Source: Paracoccaceae bacterium (GTDB taxonomy: Bacteria > Pseudomonadota > Alphaproteobacteria > Rhodobacterales > Rhodobacteraceae). Taken from it: DNA of 64,000 bases. The position numbers were made by a program, and so were the translations under genes. Numbering within the stretch: the stretch's first letter is position 1; every line of letters begins with the position of its first letter. Of the stretch, positions 25,198 to 34,836 are shown one piece after another. The stretch spans positions 186,001 to 250,000 of the forward strand of contig JANSXZ010000001.1 of NCBI GenBank assembly GCA_024742705.1. Reading direction: 5' to 3'. The notes beneath the pieces are model-generated. The model had not been told where the DNA came from. It did no database searches and saw nothing but the letters and a program-made list of their open reading frames with translations.

Positions 25198-25291
25198 GAG
25201 AGGCTGGACATCGACCCAAGCGGGGCTCGTTGTGGCTGCTACCTTCCGGTCCTGACCAGGTTGGCGAGGCGCTTGCCCGCGCCAACCTCTC
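25198..25291 (-). ncRNA. ffs: 4.5S signal recognition particle RNA
   Basis: On the minus strand the conserved domain IV core GGTCAGGACCGGAAGGTAGC followed by AGCC lies near 25230-25258. It includes the GGAA tetraloop and the asymmetric internal loop that bind Ffh. The flanks GAGAGGTTGG (5') and CCAGCCTCTC (3') close the long hairpin, giving about 94 nt. Position upstream of dnaX is typical. The exact ends are set by base pairing and may be off by a few bases. Confidence 0.9.
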
Positions 25292-25335
25292 AAATGGGTA
25301 CATAGGCGGCCCCGCGCGCCTTGGCAACCCCGGCG

Positions 25336-27192
25336 CTAGAAGGCGACGGCCAGGTTCAGAAATCCATCCTCGTCCTCGCCGGCCACCGACAGATCGATCG
25401 CGCGGGCCGGATCGGGAAGATGCCGGCGCAGGCCCGGACCGGTGCGCAGCGTACCGCCCGTGCCTTGCAGCGAGGCAAACCGCCAGGGCGCGCCGGGTGG
25501 CGTGGCGCCGGACGGCGCATCGCGCAGGTACTGCCGCAGCGCATCGCGCACCGACATCCGTGGCAGCGCAACGAACCGCGGCGCGAGCAGAGCGGCCACA
25601 TGGCCGCCGCCATTCGCGCGGTAGCTGTTGACGACCACGGCGCATTCCATCCGCGCGGGCAGGGCCGCGCCGCGCCATGTCAGCCCGTGAATACGGTGGC
25701 TGTCGGCGATCCGTGTGCCGTTCATGTCGTAGCGCGCGGGCTGCGAGGGATCGATCCGGTAGCGCGGGCCGTGCAGCACATCGAAATGGTATCCCGGCAG
25801 GTCGGCGTTGATCAGAGGCGTTGTCCGCTGGCCCGGCATCACCCGGTTGAAGATGCCCGCCGCATGTTCCAGCCAGTCTGCGATTTCGGCGCCGGTCAGC
25901 ACCAGAAGGCGCAGATCGTTCGCGAAAGGATAGATGTCGTGCAAGTGGCGTTCCAGCAGCGGACCCGCCGGAATATCGGTATAGTGCCACCGCCCCGACC
26001 TTGCCCCGGTTTTCATCGGCGACACCGCCGAGAACAGCGGCATGTCGGATGGCACATGCGCGCGCACCGCCGCCGACTGGGCGCGCGCGACCAGATCCAG
26101 GATCGCGTCTCCGGGCAGAAAACTGAGATAGCTGTGCAACGCGAGGTGCCAATGGCCCACCGGGCGACCCAACTGCCGGGTGACGCGGCGGTGCGCGGGA
26201 TAGGCGATGCGGATGATCCGGGGATCTTCGGGGGTTGTGTGGGCGTCGGTGTCGATCAGGCGGCTCTGGTGATTGATCACGCGCATCCGTCCCGTAAGCG
26301 GATCGCGCCTCGCATCGAGGTCGATCACCCCGAGGTGACGGCCGGCCATGCCCGGCATCACCGCGGGAATGTCGCAGACGGTGCCGCGACGGGCATCGAC
26401 ATCGGCAATTCCGGAATAATGCGGACCGGGAAAGGCGACATGGGCGTGGCCCATGATCATGGCATCGACATCGCGCAGCGACGCGATGCTTCGGGCGGCG
26501 TCCTCGTGCCCGCTGGACGCGTCGGTTGCGGATGCTGCGCGTGCCAGCCCCATATGGGCCAGGGCCACGACGATGTCGGCGCCCTGCCGGCGCAGCCCTG
26601 CAGCGATGCGGGCGGCGGCGGTTTCCGCCGGCTGTGCCAGGGCAAGGCCATCGAGGTGATCGCGGTTCCAGATCGCGGTTTGAGGCGGCAACACCGAAAA
26701 CACCCCGACCCGCAGCGTATCGTCGCCGGCCGGCACGTCGAGAATGACACCGGGCCGGAAGGGCAGCACCTGCGATGGTGCGGCTGGCACGATATTGGCG
26801 CAGAGCATCGGGCAGGGGATGCGCCGCGCGACCTCGCTCAGGGCCCCGAGCCCATAGTCGAAATCATGGTTGCCCAGACCGATCGCATCGAATTCCAGCT
26901 CTGCGACCGCATCTGCAAACGGGTGGCGGGCGGGATCCTCCATGCAGGCTTCGGCCAGGGCGGTGCCTTCCAGCGCGTCGCCGTTGTCGAACAGCAGCAC
27001 CGCGCGGCCGTCGCGCCGGGCCTCTGCGCGTGCGTTGCGCAGGGCGGTGGCGATCCGCGCCAGGCCGCCGGTGCCAAAGGCCCTGTCGGTGTGATAGTCG
27101 TGGTCGCGCAGGTGCATGTGCAGATCCGATGTCGCCAACAGCCGCAGCCGGATGGCCGGCGCGCTGCCTTCGGAATGCTCTTGCCCTGTCAC
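25336..27192 (-). CDS. 5'-nucleotidase / 2',3'-cyclic phosphodiesterase family protein
   Basis: The 618-residue protein has a calcineurin-like metallophosphatase domain (DLHMHL with Asp23 and His25, FDNGD near 68-72, GNHDFDYG near 107, GHAHVAFPG) and the C-terminal 5'-nucleotidase domain ending in NSYRANGGGH. It resembles CpdB, which removes 2',3'-cyclic ends from nucleotides. I choose GTG 27192 with GAGG seven bases upstream. No signal peptide is visible, although CpdB is normally periplasmic, so it may act in the cytoplasm. It is divergent from nudC; the 231-base gap shows no clear operator. Confidence 0.85.
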   Translation of the reverse strand: MTGQEHSEGSAPAIRLRLLATSDLHMHLRDHDYHTDRAFGTGGLARIATALRNARAEARRDGRAVLLFDNGDALEGTALAEACMEDPARHPFADAVAELEFDAIGLGNHDFDYGLGALSEVARRIPCPMLCANIVPAAPSQVLPFRPGVILDVPAGDDTLRVGVFSVLPPQTAIWNRDHLDGLALAQPAETAAARIAAGLRRQGADIVVALAHMGLARAASATDASSGHEDAARSIASLRDVDAMIMGHAHVAFPGPHYSGIADVDARRGTVCDIPAVMPGMAGRHLGVIDLDARRDPLTGRMRVINHQSRLIDTDAHTTPEDPRIIRIAYPAHRRVTRQLGRPVGHWHLALHSYLSFLPGDAILDLVARAQSAAVRAHVPSDMPLFSAVSPMKTGARSGRWHYTDIPAGPLLERHLHDIYPFANDLRLLVLTGAEIADWLEHAAGIFNRVMPGQRTTPLINADLPGYHFDVLHGPRYRIDPSQPARYDMNGTRIADSHRIHGLTWRGAALPARMECAVVVNSYRANGGGHVAALLAPRFVALPRMSVRDALRQYLRDAPSGATPPGAPWRFASLQGTGGTLRTGPGLRRHLPDPARAIDLSVAGEDEDGFLNLAVAF

Positions 27193-27423
27193 TGACGAAC
27201 CTCGCGATTGGCGGGCGGGAATGGCGCCAAGTTCATAGTATGAAATACAAGTGTTGCACCATGCAATGGCTTGCAACGGCAACCTGGAAGCAACCTATGG
27301 GTGTGTTGCGCGGTGGCAACGTCGTGTCCTCGCGTGCGCCGTCAACGGGCGGTTGCTCCCGCGCGCGGCGCGTGCCATCCCTTGCGGTCAGAGCGTGGGC
27401 GCGGCAACGATGGGGAGATCGGT

Positions 27424-28401
27424 TTGAAACATGCGGAAACGGTGACCTTTGGCGGCTCGGCCCTGAACCGGGGCGGCCACCTGCGCAGCGATCCCGAGGA
27501 ACTGAACGCGGCGCGTCACGATCCTGCGGCGCGTTGCGTCCTGTTGTGGCGTGGCAAGCCGCTGGTGCGGGGCGCGGCGCTGGACCGACTGGTGCGGCTG
27601 CCGATGGACCATGCGTTGCTGGCGGATGCCGACGCCCATGCGCCGCCGATCATTCTGGGCCGCGACGACGACGGCGCGCCGATCTTCGCGCGGGACGTAT
27701 CGGCCTGGGCGCCGCACGGCTCTGAAGATCCGGCGCTGGGCCAGTTTGTCGATCCGTCCGAACAGCGGCACCCGGATCTGCCGGACGACCATGCGTTTGC
27801 CGAACTGCGCCGGATCATGACCCGGCTGGATGCGCGCGACGCGGAACTGGCGGCGACGGCCAAGGCGGTGATCTCGTGGCACGACAGCCACGGGTTCTGC
27901 GCCCGCTGCGGCGCGGCCAGCGAGGTAGCCCAGGGCGGCTGGCAACGCAAGTGCCCCGCCTGCGGAACGCACCATTTCCCGCGCACCGATCCGGTGGTGA
28001 TCATGCTGATCACCCACGGTGACAAGGTTTTGATGGGCCGGTCGCCGGGGTGGCCGGCGGGCATGTTCTCGCTGCTGGCCGGTTTCGTCGAACCCGGTGA
28101 AACGCTGGAAGCGGCGGTGCGCCGCGAAGTGTTCGAAGAAGCCGGTGTTGCGGTGGGCCATGTCGGTTATCTGGCCAGCCAGCCCTGGCCTTTTCCGGCG
28201 TCGCTGATGTTCGGATGCTGGGGCCACGCCCTTTCGGAAGACATCCAGATCGACCCGGTCGAGATCGAGCACGCCATGTGGGTGCCCCGCGACGAGATGC
28301 AGGATGCCTTCGACGGGCGGCATCCGGTGCTGAAGCCGGCGCGCAAAGGGGCGATCGCGCATTTTCTGCTGGAAAACTGGCTTGCCGACACGCTGGCCTG
28401 A
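27424..28401 (+). CDS. nudC: NAD(+) diphosphatase / RNA deNADding enzyme NudC
   Basis: The 325-residue Nudix hydrolase cuts NAD(H) into NMN(H) and AMP, and in E. coli removes NAD caps from RNA. It has a four-Cys zinc finger (Cys159, 162, 177, 180), a complete Nudix box (residues 220-242, GFVEPGETLEAAVRREVFEE) and the NADH-specific SQPWPFP motif (252-258). The start is TTG 27424 with GGGGAG (27412-27417) six bases upstream; the frame is open to 27271 but without a better site. The next gene follows after 34 bases. Confidence 0.94.
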   Translation: MKHAETVTFGGSALNRGGHLRSDPEELNAARHDPAARCVLLWRGKPLVRGAALDRLVRLPMDHALLADADAHAPPIILGRDDDGAPIFARDVSAWAPHGSEDPALGQFVDPSEQRHPDLPDDHAFAELRRIMTRLDARDAELAATAKAVISWHDSHGFCARCGAASEVAQGGWQRKCPACGTHHFPRTDPVVIMLITHGDKVLMGRSPGWPAGMFSLLAGFVEPGETLEAAVRREVFEEAGVAVGHVGYLASQPWPFPASLMFGCWGHALSEDIQIDPVEIEHAMWVPRDEMQDAFDGRHPVLKPARKGAIAHFLLENWLADTLA

Positions 28402-28435
28402 CGCCACATAGCCCGCTCTGGACATGAGGATCCCA

Positions 28436-28900
28436 ATGAAGTTTTCCACCACCGAAGACGTCAATGTCGCGAAGGCCGACCTGTTCGCTCGGGTCGCCGA
28501 TTTCGACCGGTTCGAAACGTTGATCCGCAAGCGTGGCGCCGAACTGGCCCGCACTGACGATCTGACAGGACAGCAGGCGGGTATGACATGGCAGGGCGGG
28601 TTTTCGCTGCGCGGCAAGCGCCGCGCGATGCAGGCGGTTCTGAACCGGTTCGCGCCGCCCGACGGAATGGTTTTCGATCTGACCTCGCCTGGGCTGAAGG
28701 GGCACTTCGAAGTCGCGCTGAGCGCGCTGTCGCCGCGCCGTACCCGCCTGCGCGTCACCGTGGAAATGCAGCCCGTTTCGCTGCCGGCGCGGCTGTTGAT
28801 CCAGTCTCTGAAGCTGGCCCGCCCGTCGATTGACCGGCGGTTCAAGCTGGCGGTGGCCAACTATGCCCGCAAGGTCGAATCCGAAACCCCGGGTGCCTGA
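28436..28900 (+). CDS. SRPBCC (START-like) family protein
   Basis: The 154-residue protein (MKFSTTEDVNVAKADLFARVADFDRFETLIRKRG) fits the SRPBCC/polyketide-cyclase-like helix-grip fold, a small cavity protein that binds hydrophobic ligands. No catalytic residue can be pointed out. ATG 28436 has AGGA (28427-28430) six bases upstream; an in-frame ATG at 28424 is less well placed. It lies 34 bases after nudC on the same strand and is convergent with pheA. Confidence 0.75.
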   Translation: MKFSTTEDVNVAKADLFARVADFDRFETLIRKRGAELARTDDLTGQQAGMTWQGGFSLRGKRRAMQAVLNRFAPPDGMVFDLTSPGLKGHFEVALSALSPRRTRLRVTVEMQPVSLPARLLIQSLKLARPSIDRRFKLAVANYARKVESETPGA

Positions 28901-28906
28901 CGCCGC

Positions 28907-29740
28907 CTAGTAGCGGCCGGCATCGGCCGGGTATACGCCGAGGATCTCGGTGTTGGTCGTGAAGTAGTCCAGTTCTTCCAGGGCAAGGCGCACATTGGCG
29001 TCGTCCGGGTGGCCTTCTATGTCGGCATAGAACTGGGTGGCCGTAAAAGACCCGCCGACCATGTAACTTTCCAGTTTGGTCATGTTGACCCCGTTGGTGG
29101 CAAAACCACCCATGGCCTTGTAAAGCGCGGCAGGAATGTTGCGCACCTCGAAGACAAAGCTGGTCAGCATGCCGTGATCGCCGCGGCGGCTGTGATCGGC
29201 CTGCGGCGACATGATCAGGAAGCGCGTGGTGTTGGTATCCTGATCCTCGATGCCCTGTGCCAGAACCTCGAGCCCGTAGATGCCGGCGGCCACCGCGCTG
29301 GCCATGACGCCGATCTGGCGGTTGCCCTCTCGGGCCAGCACCGCAGCCGCGCCGGCGCTGTCGGCGGCGGCCTCGGTGGTGATGCCGCGCGTGCGCAGGA
29401 ACGTCCGGGCCTGCGGCAGCAGAACCATGTGCGCGCGGACATGGCGAATATCATCAAGCCGCGCGCCGGGCACGCCCATCAGGCAGATTTCGACCCGCAC
29501 GAAAGCTTCGTCGATGATGTGCAGACCCGAGCGCGGCAACAGCGAATGGATGTCGGCGACCCGCCCGTAGGTCGAGTTTTCCACCGGCAGCATCGCCAGA
29601 TCGGCCTGGCCGCCGCGGACCGCGTCGATCACATCCTCGAAGGTGCGGCAGGGCAGGGGAATCATCTCGGGACGCGCCTTCTGACAGGCTTCGTGGCTGT
29701 ATGCGCCCAATTCTCCCTGAAAGGCGATGTGATTGGTCAT
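28907..29740 (-). CDS. pheA: Prephenate dehydratase
   Basis: The 277-residue monofunctional enzyme converts prephenate to phenylpyruvate in phenylalanine synthesis. It shows the start IAFQGELGAYSHEAC, AMLPVENSTYGRV, the catalytic NTTRF motif and a C-terminal ACT domain for Phe feedback. The usual ESRP of the ACT domain reads ESYMVGGSF here. There is no fused chorismate mutase. It is divergent from the cytochrome c gene; the 181-base gap contains a possible degenerate copy of the dispersed element at 29789-29815. Confidence 0.95.
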   Translation of the reverse strand: MTNHIAFQGELGAYSHEACQKARPEMIPLPCRTFEDVIDAVRGGQADLAMLPVENSTYGRVADIHSLLPRSGLHIIDEAFVRVEICLMGVPGARLDDIRHVRAHMVLLPQARTFLRTRGITTEAAADSAGAAAVLAREGNRQIGVMASAVAAGIYGLEVLAQGIEDQDTNTTRFLIMSPQADHSRRGDHGMLTSFVFEVRNIPAALYKAMGGFATNGVNMTKLESYMVGGSFTATQFYADIEGHPDDANVRLALEELDYFTTNTEILGVYPADAGRY

Positions 29741-29921
29741 TGGTCAACCTCTTTGCGCGATAGTCTGAAATGGGCGTTTGGTCGCGGTGTCTTTATCTTG
29801 CCACCGGCAGGGGGAAGCAATAGATACCCGCCGAACAAGATCGACGGTGCGCGTTTTCCGGCGCCACCCATCTCAAAGATCCGCGCGTTCGGCGCGGCGA
29901 CATCAAATAGGTGCGTGACAG

Positions 29922-30428
29922 ATGCTTGATACAATGACCTTCACCAAAGCCGCAGGCGGTTTGTGCGGTGCGCTGCTGATCCTGCTGCTGGGCAAATGGG
30001 CGGCTCAGGAACTTTATCACGTCGGCGGACATGGCGAACAGGCCTATGTGATCGACACCGGCGCCGGTGAGGAAGAAGCCGTGGAGGTCGCCGAGGTGAG
30101 CTTTGATGTCGTTCTGGCCTCTGCCGACATCGGCAAGGGCGCCCGCGTGTTCAACAAGTGCAAGGCCTGTCACAAGCTGGAAGCCGGCGCAAACGGCACC
30201 GGCCCCTACCTTTACGGCGTCGTGGGACGCGAGAAGGCAGCCGCCGACGGATTCGGCTATTCGAGCGCGCTGGCCGGAATGGGCGGCGAATGGACCCCGG
30301 AGAACCTGAATGCATTCCTTCTGAAACCGTCCGACTATGTGCCCGGCACTTCGATGAGCTTTGCCGGCCTCAAGGATGTGGAAGATCGCGCCAACGTGAT
30401 CGCCTACATGGACAGCATCGACGAATAA
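29922..30428 (+). CDS. Membrane-anchored cytochrome c (class I)
   Basis: The 168-residue protein has an uncleaved N-terminal membrane helix (AAGGLCGALLILLLGKWAAQE), an acidic linker and a class I cytochrome c domain with CKACH (near residue 81) and an axial Met in TSMSFAG. It resembles the CycM/c552-type anchored electron carriers that link the bc1 complex to oxidases in Rhodobacter and Paracoccus. ATG 29922 is used; ATG 29934 is an alternative. A strong terminator follows. Confidence 0.92.
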   Translation: MLDTMTFTKAAGGLCGALLILLLGKWAAQELYHVGGHGEQAYVIDTGAGEEEAVEVAEVSFDVVLASADIGKGARVFNKCKACHKLEAGANGTGPYLYGVVGREKAAADGFGYSSALAGMGGEWTPENLNAFLLKPSDYVPGTSMSFAGLKDVEDRANVIAYMDSIDE

Positions 30429-30453
30429 AGCCGCCACGCGGCGCGGAACCGAT

Positions 30454-30484
30454 GGCCACAGCCGCGCGGCTGTGGCCTTTTTCG
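30454..30484 (+). terminator. Intrinsic terminator of the cytochrome c gene
   Basis: GGCCACAGCCG (30454-30464) pairs perfectly with CGGCTGTGGCC (30467-30477), followed by TTTTTCG. It begins 26 bases after the stop codon. Confidence 0.88.
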
Positions 30485-30612
30485 TTTGTCGGGCGCCCCG
30501 CCGATCACGCAATCTCAACTTGAATGTCGGTTGCGCGCCGCATTAGCCTAGATGAAAGCGCGAAAGACCCTACATATCTGTCCGAACCGGTTCAGTGCTT
30601 CAGGAGTTCCCC

Positions 30613-32538
30613 ATGCCATCTGCCCTTTTCCGATCCGGCCTTTGCCTTTTGCGCCATGGTGCATTGTCGGTGACGACGCTGGCCGCGCTCGCGGTCGCGC
30701 AGGCCGGTCCGGTGGCGGCGCAGGACGCCGATATGATCCAGAGCCACGGATACTCCTACTATGGCGATCTGAAGTATCCCTCCGACTTCACACATTTCGA
30801 ATATGTGAATCCCGATGCACCCAAAGGCGGCGAAATCTCGTTCGCGGCGCTGGGCACCTTCGATTCCATGAACCCCTACAGCCGCAAGGGCCGTCGCGGG
30901 CAGCTGAGCTGGATGATGTACGAAAGCCTTCTGGGCGATGCGCCATCGGGCGGCGCGGCCCCTGCGGACGTCTATGGCGAAGGCTACTGCCTGCTGTGCG
31001 AGCGGCTGGAATATCCGGCCAGCAAGGATTGGGTGATCTTCCACATGCGCCCCGAGGCGCGGTTTTCCGATGGCACGCCGGTGACAGCGCATGACGTGCT
31101 GTTCAGCCACAACCTGCTGCTGGAACAGGGCCTGCCCAGCTATGCCGCCGCAGTCAAGAAACGCATCCCGCGGGCCGAGGTGATCGACGACCACACGATC
31201 AAGTTCTATTTCACCGAAGGCATTTCGCGCCGCAGCCTGATCGATCAGGTCGGCGGGGTGCCGGTCTGGTCGCGCAAATGGTTCGAAGAAACCGGCGCGC
31301 GGCTGGATGAAAGCCGCCTTGAAACCTCGCCCGGATCGGGGCCCTACGTTGTCGATACGGTGGATGTGAACCGCCGGATCGTCTATCGGCGCAATCCCGA
31401 TTACTGGGGCGCCGACCTGCCGTTCAATGTGGGCCGCAACAATTTCGATCGCATCCGGATCGAGTATTTCGGGGATGACACCGCCGCTTTCGAGGCCTTC
31501 AAGGCCGGTGAATACACATTCCGCAGCGAAGGCGATTCAAAGATCTGGGCAACGTCCTATGATTTCCCCAAGGTGCAGAATGGCCAGGTGCGCAAGGTCG
31601 AACTGCCCGACGGGACGCCGCCCACCCCTTCTGGCATCGTGTTCAACCTTGGACGTGACGTGCTGAAGGACCGGCGTGTGCGCCAGGCCATCGCTTTGGG
31701 GTACAACTTTGAATGGACCAACGAATCGCTGCAATACGGCCTGTTCCGACAGCGTGCGTCGTTCACCCAGGACACGCCGTTGATGGCGCAGGGCGTCCCC
31801 GAAGGCCCCGAGTTGGCCTTCCTGGAATCGCTGGGCGATCTGGTGCCGCCCGAGATGCTGAGCGAACCGGCGCTGATGCCACATGCGTCGAACCCCGAAC
31901 GTCTGACCGACCGGCGCAACCTGCGCCGCGCGATGCGCCTGCTGGACGATGCGGGCTGGGCGGTCGACGACGCCGGGCAGCGGCGCAACGCGGCGGGCGA
32001 TCCGCTGCGCATCACCTTCCTGTTCAACACTTCGGCCGAAGGCACGCTGAGCGCAGTCATCGAGAACTTCATGTCGAACCTCAAGGTCATGGGCATCGAC
32101 GCGGTTCTGGAAAAGGTCGATCCGTCGCAATACACCCTGCGCGAGCGCGACCGCGATTATGATCTGGTCTTCGACAGCTATGCCGCCTTTTTGGGCACGG
32201 GCACCGGGCTGATGCAACGCTATGGTTCGGAAGACGCCGCGTTTTCGCTGTTCAACCCCGCCGGTCTGGCCAGCCCGCTTGTCGATGCGATCATCGAAGC
32301 ATCGCTGCTGAGCGAAAGCACCGAGCAGGAGCAAACCACTCTGCGCGCGCTCGACCGTGCGCTGCGGCATGAATTCATCATGATCCCGGTCTGGTACAAC
32401 GACAGTTATTGGGTGTCGTTCTACGACCAGTATGAATATCCCGATCCGTTGCCGCCCTATGCGCTGGGGCAACTGGATTTCTGGTGGTACAACGCCGACA
32501 AGGCGGCAGCCCTGCGCGCGGCTGGCGCGCTGAGGTAA
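30613..32538 (+). CDS. yejA: ABC transporter substrate-binding protein, YejA-type
   Basis: The 641-residue exported protein has a signal peptide (cleavage after PVAAQ, about residue 36) and a family 5 solute-binding domain ([29 protein letters not shown] start typical of YejA). YejA-type proteins deliver oligopeptides to YejBEF; in E. coli YejABEF also takes up microcin C. AGGAG (30602-30606) lies six bases before ATG 30613. It begins a four-gene operon with the permeases and ATPase; spacing to yejB is seven bases. Confidence 0.93.
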   Translation: MPSALFRSGLCLLRHGALSVTTLAALAVAQAGPVAAQDADMIQSHGYSYYGDLKYPSDFTHFEYVNPDAPKGGEISFAALGTFDSMNPYSRKGRRGQLSWMMYESLLGDAPSGGAAPADVYGEGYCLLCERLEYPASKDWVIFHMRPEARFSDGTPVTAHDVLFSHNLLLEQGLPSYAAAVKKRIPRAEVIDDHTIKFYFTEGISRRSLIDQVGGVPVWSRKWFEETGARLDESRLETSPGSGPYVVDTVDVNRRIVYRRNPDYWGADLPFNVGRNNFDRIRIEYFGDDTAAFEAFKAGEYTFRSEGDSKIWATSYDFPKVQNGQVRKVELPDGTPPTPSGIVFNLGRDVLKDRRVRQAIALGYNFEWTNESLQYGLFRQRASFTQDTPLMAQGVPEGPELAFLESLGDLVPPEMLSEPALMPHASNPERLTDRRNLRRAMRLLDDAGWAVDDAGQRRNAAGDPLRITFLFNTSAEGTLSAVIENFMSNLKVMGIDAVLEKVDPSQYTLRERDRDYDLVFDSYAAFLGTGTGLMQRYGSEDAAFSLFNPAGLASPLVDAIIEASLLSESTEQEQTTLRALDRALRHEFIMIPVWYNDSYWVSFYDQYEYPDPLPPYALGQLDFWWYNADKAAALRAAGALR

Positions 32539-32545
32539 ACCCGCG

Positions 32546-33631
32546 ATGGGCGCATATGTACTCCGGCGGTTGCTTCTGATCGTTCCGACGCTCCTTGGCA
32601 TCATGCTGGTCAATTTCACGCTGACCCAGTTCGTGCCAGGTGGCCCGGTCGAACAGGCCATCGCCCGCGCTCAGGGCGAAGGCGATGTGTTCGGCAGCTT
32701 TGCCGGCGGCCAGGGCGATGCCGGCGCCAGCGATTTCGGCGACGACAGCCAGTATGTCGGCGCGCGCGGCCTGCCGCCCGAATTCATCGCGCAACTGGAA
32801 AAGGAATTCGGCTTTGACAAGCCGCCGGTCGAACGGTTCTTCAACATGTTGTGGAATTACATGCAGTTCGATTTCGGCGAGAGCTACTTCCGTTCGGTAT
32901 CGGTGATCGACCTGATCATCGAAAAGATGCCGGTTTCGATATCCCTGGGCCTTTGGTCGACGCTGATCGCCTACCTGGTGTCGATCCCGCTGGGAATCCG
33001 CAAGGCGGTGCGCGACGGCACCAGCTTTGACACATGGACCAGCGGCGCGATCATCGTGGCCTATGCGGTGCCCGGCTTCCTTTTCGCGATCCTGCTTCTG
33101 GTGTTGTTCGCCGGCGGATCCTATTGGCAGATCTTCCCGTTGCGCGGGCTGACCAGCGACAATTGGGACCAGCTGGGGTTCTGGGCGAAGATCGGCGACT
33201 ACTTCTGGCACATCACCCTGCCTGTGCTGGCCTCGACCATATCGGCCTTCGCAACGTTGACGCTGCTGACAAAGAACAGTTTCCTGGACGAGATCAAGAA
33301 ACACTATGTGATGACCGCGCGCGCCAAGGGGCTGAGTGAACGGCGGGTGCTGTATGGCCACGTTTTCCGCAACGCCATGCTGATCGTGATCGCGGGGTTT
33401 CCGGCGGTTTTCATCGGCGTTTTCTTTACCGGGTCGCTGATCATCGAAACCATCTTTTCGCTCGACGGCCTGGGGCGGCTGGGGTTCGAGGCGGCGGTGG
33501 CGCGCGATTACCCCATCGTCTTCGGCACACTGTTCATCTTCGGCCTGATCGGGCTGTTGGTGGGCATCATTTCCGACCTGATGTATGTTCTTGTCGATCC
33601 ACGGATCGATTTCGAAAAACGCGAGGGCTGA
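32546..33631 (+). CDS. yejB: Peptide ABC transporter permease, YejB-type
   Basis: The 361-residue inner-membrane protein has about six helices, a DppB-like start ([21 protein letters not shown]) and the EAA loop ([26 protein letters not shown]) that contacts the ATPase. An inserted periplasmic stretch after the first helix (about 35-100) is typical of YejB. Its stop codon lies one base before yejE. Confidence 0.94.
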   Translation: MGAYVLRRLLLIVPTLLGIMLVNFTLTQFVPGGPVEQAIARAQGEGDVFGSFAGGQGDAGASDFGDDSQYVGARGLPPEFIAQLEKEFGFDKPPVERFFNMLWNYMQFDFGESYFRSVSVIDLIIEKMPVSISLGLWSTLIAYLVSIPLGIRKAVRDGTSFDTWTSGAIIVAYAVPGFLFAILLLVLFAGGSYWQIFPLRGLTSDNWDQLGFWAKIGDYFWHITLPVLASTISAFATLTLLTKNSFLDEIKKHYVMTARAKGLSERRVLYGHVFRNAMLIVIAGFPAVFIGVFFTGSLIIETIFSLDGLGRLGFEAAVARDYPIVFGTLFIFGLIGLLVGIISDLMYVLVDPRIDFEKREG

Positions 33632-33632
33632 A

Positions 33633-34739
33633 ATGGCGCTTTCCGCCCTGAACCGGCGCCGCTGGCGCAACTTCAAACGCAACCGGCGCGCCTATTGGTC
33701 GCTCTGGATTTTCTCGGTGCTGTTCGGGCTGTCGCTGATGGCCGAATTCATCGCCTATGACAAACCGATCCTGGTGCAGTATCGCGGCGCCTACTACACG
33801 CCGATCTGGAACTTCTACCCCGAGACGGAATTCGGCGGAGATTTCCAGACCGAGGCGGTTTACCGCGATCCCGAGGTGCGATGCCTCGTGGCGACCGGCG
33901 GTCTGGACCTGTGTTTCGACGATCCCGAAGGGTACATCGCAGACGCCGAAGACGGCATTGTCGACGGTGCCCCCATCGAACGCGGCTGGATGATCTGGCC
34001 GCTGATCCCGTATTCCTTCGACACCTCGGTGGACCGGCCGGGCGCGGCCCCCCTGCCGCCCAACGGCGAAAACCTTCTGGGCACGGATGACACCAAGCGC
34101 GACGTGTTGGCGCGGGTGATCCACGGCTTCCGCCTGTCCATCCTTTTCACGCTGATCGTCACGGGCGCGTCCACGATCATCGGCATCGCGGCGGGGGCGG
34201 TGCAGGGCTACTTTGGCGGCTGGCTCGACCTGATCTTTCAGCGCATCATCGAGATATGGACCGCGACGCCGTCACTCTACATCATCATCATCATGTTCGC
34301 GATTCTGGGGCGAAGTTTCTGGCTTCTGGTGTTCCTGCTGGTGCTGTTTTCATGGACCGGACTGGTGGGCGTGGTGCGGGCCGAATTCCTGCGCGCGCGC
34401 AATCTGGAGTATGTGCGCGCGGCCAAGGCGCTGGGTGTCGGCAACATGACGATCATGTTCCGCCACATGCTGCCGAATGCCATGGTGGCGACCTTGACGA
34501 TGCTGCCGTTCATCGTGACCGCCACGATCGGCACGCTGGCCAGCCTTGATTTCCTGGGCTTTGGGTTGCCGTCTTCCGCGCCGTCGCTGGGTGAACTGAC
34601 CCTTCAGGCCAAACAGAACCTGCAAGCGCCGTGGCTGGCGTTTACCGCTTTCTTCACATTTGCGATCATGCTGTCGCTGCTGGTTTTCATCTTTGAAGGG
34701 GTCCGCGACGCCTTTGATCCCAGAAAGACGTTTTCGTGA
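33633..34739 (+). CDS. yejE: Peptide ABC transporter permease, YejE-type
   Basis: The 368-residue inner-membrane permease has an N-terminal RRRWRNFKRNRRAYWSLWIF segment, a periplasmic loop and an EAA motif (EYVRAAKALGVGNMTIMFRHMLPNA). It pairs with YejB to form the channel. ATG 33633 overlaps closely with the yejB end; a frame open from 33585 lies inside yejB and is not used. Confidence 0.94.
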   Translation: MALSALNRRRWRNFKRNRRAYWSLWIFSVLFGLSLMAEFIAYDKPILVQYRGAYYTPIWNFYPETEFGGDFQTEAVYRDPEVRCLVATGGLDLCFDDPEGYIADAEDGIVDGAPIERGWMIWPLIPYSFDTSVDRPGAAPLPPNGENLLGTDDTKRDVLARVIHGFRLSILFTLIVTGASTIIGIAAGAVQGYFGGWLDLIFQRIIEIWTATPSLYIIIIMFAILGRSFWLLVFLLVLFSWTGLVGVVRAEFLRARNLEYVRAAKALGVGNMTIMFRHMLPNAMVATLTMLPFIVTATIGTLASLDFLGFGLPSSAPSLGELTLQAKQNLQAPWLAFTAFFTFAIMLSLLVFIFEGVRDAFDPRKTFS

Positions 34740-34836
34740 CCGATCTGACAGGCCAATTCATCCCGGCGGCGCGGTGTCGGCCCGGTGGGGGTGACGCCCG
34801 GCGGCGTCTGTGTCTCAATCCGTCGGTGCAACCGGC

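Noticed and set aside
23361-25199. 612-codon open frame on the plus strand
   Set aside because: Antisense shadow of dnaX with low-complexity Gly/Ala/Arg composition.
25321-27195. 624-codon open frame on the plus strand
   Set aside because: Antisense to the nucleotidase-like gene, which has complete metallophosphatase motifs.
30485-30612. FNR box or other operator before yejA
   Set aside because: No TTGA-N6-TCAA or clear dyad is present; only ordinary intergenic sequence was seen.
34810-34836. GTG 34810 as the yejF start
   Set aside because: It would add nine residues with no family match and has no better ribosome binding site than ATG 34837.
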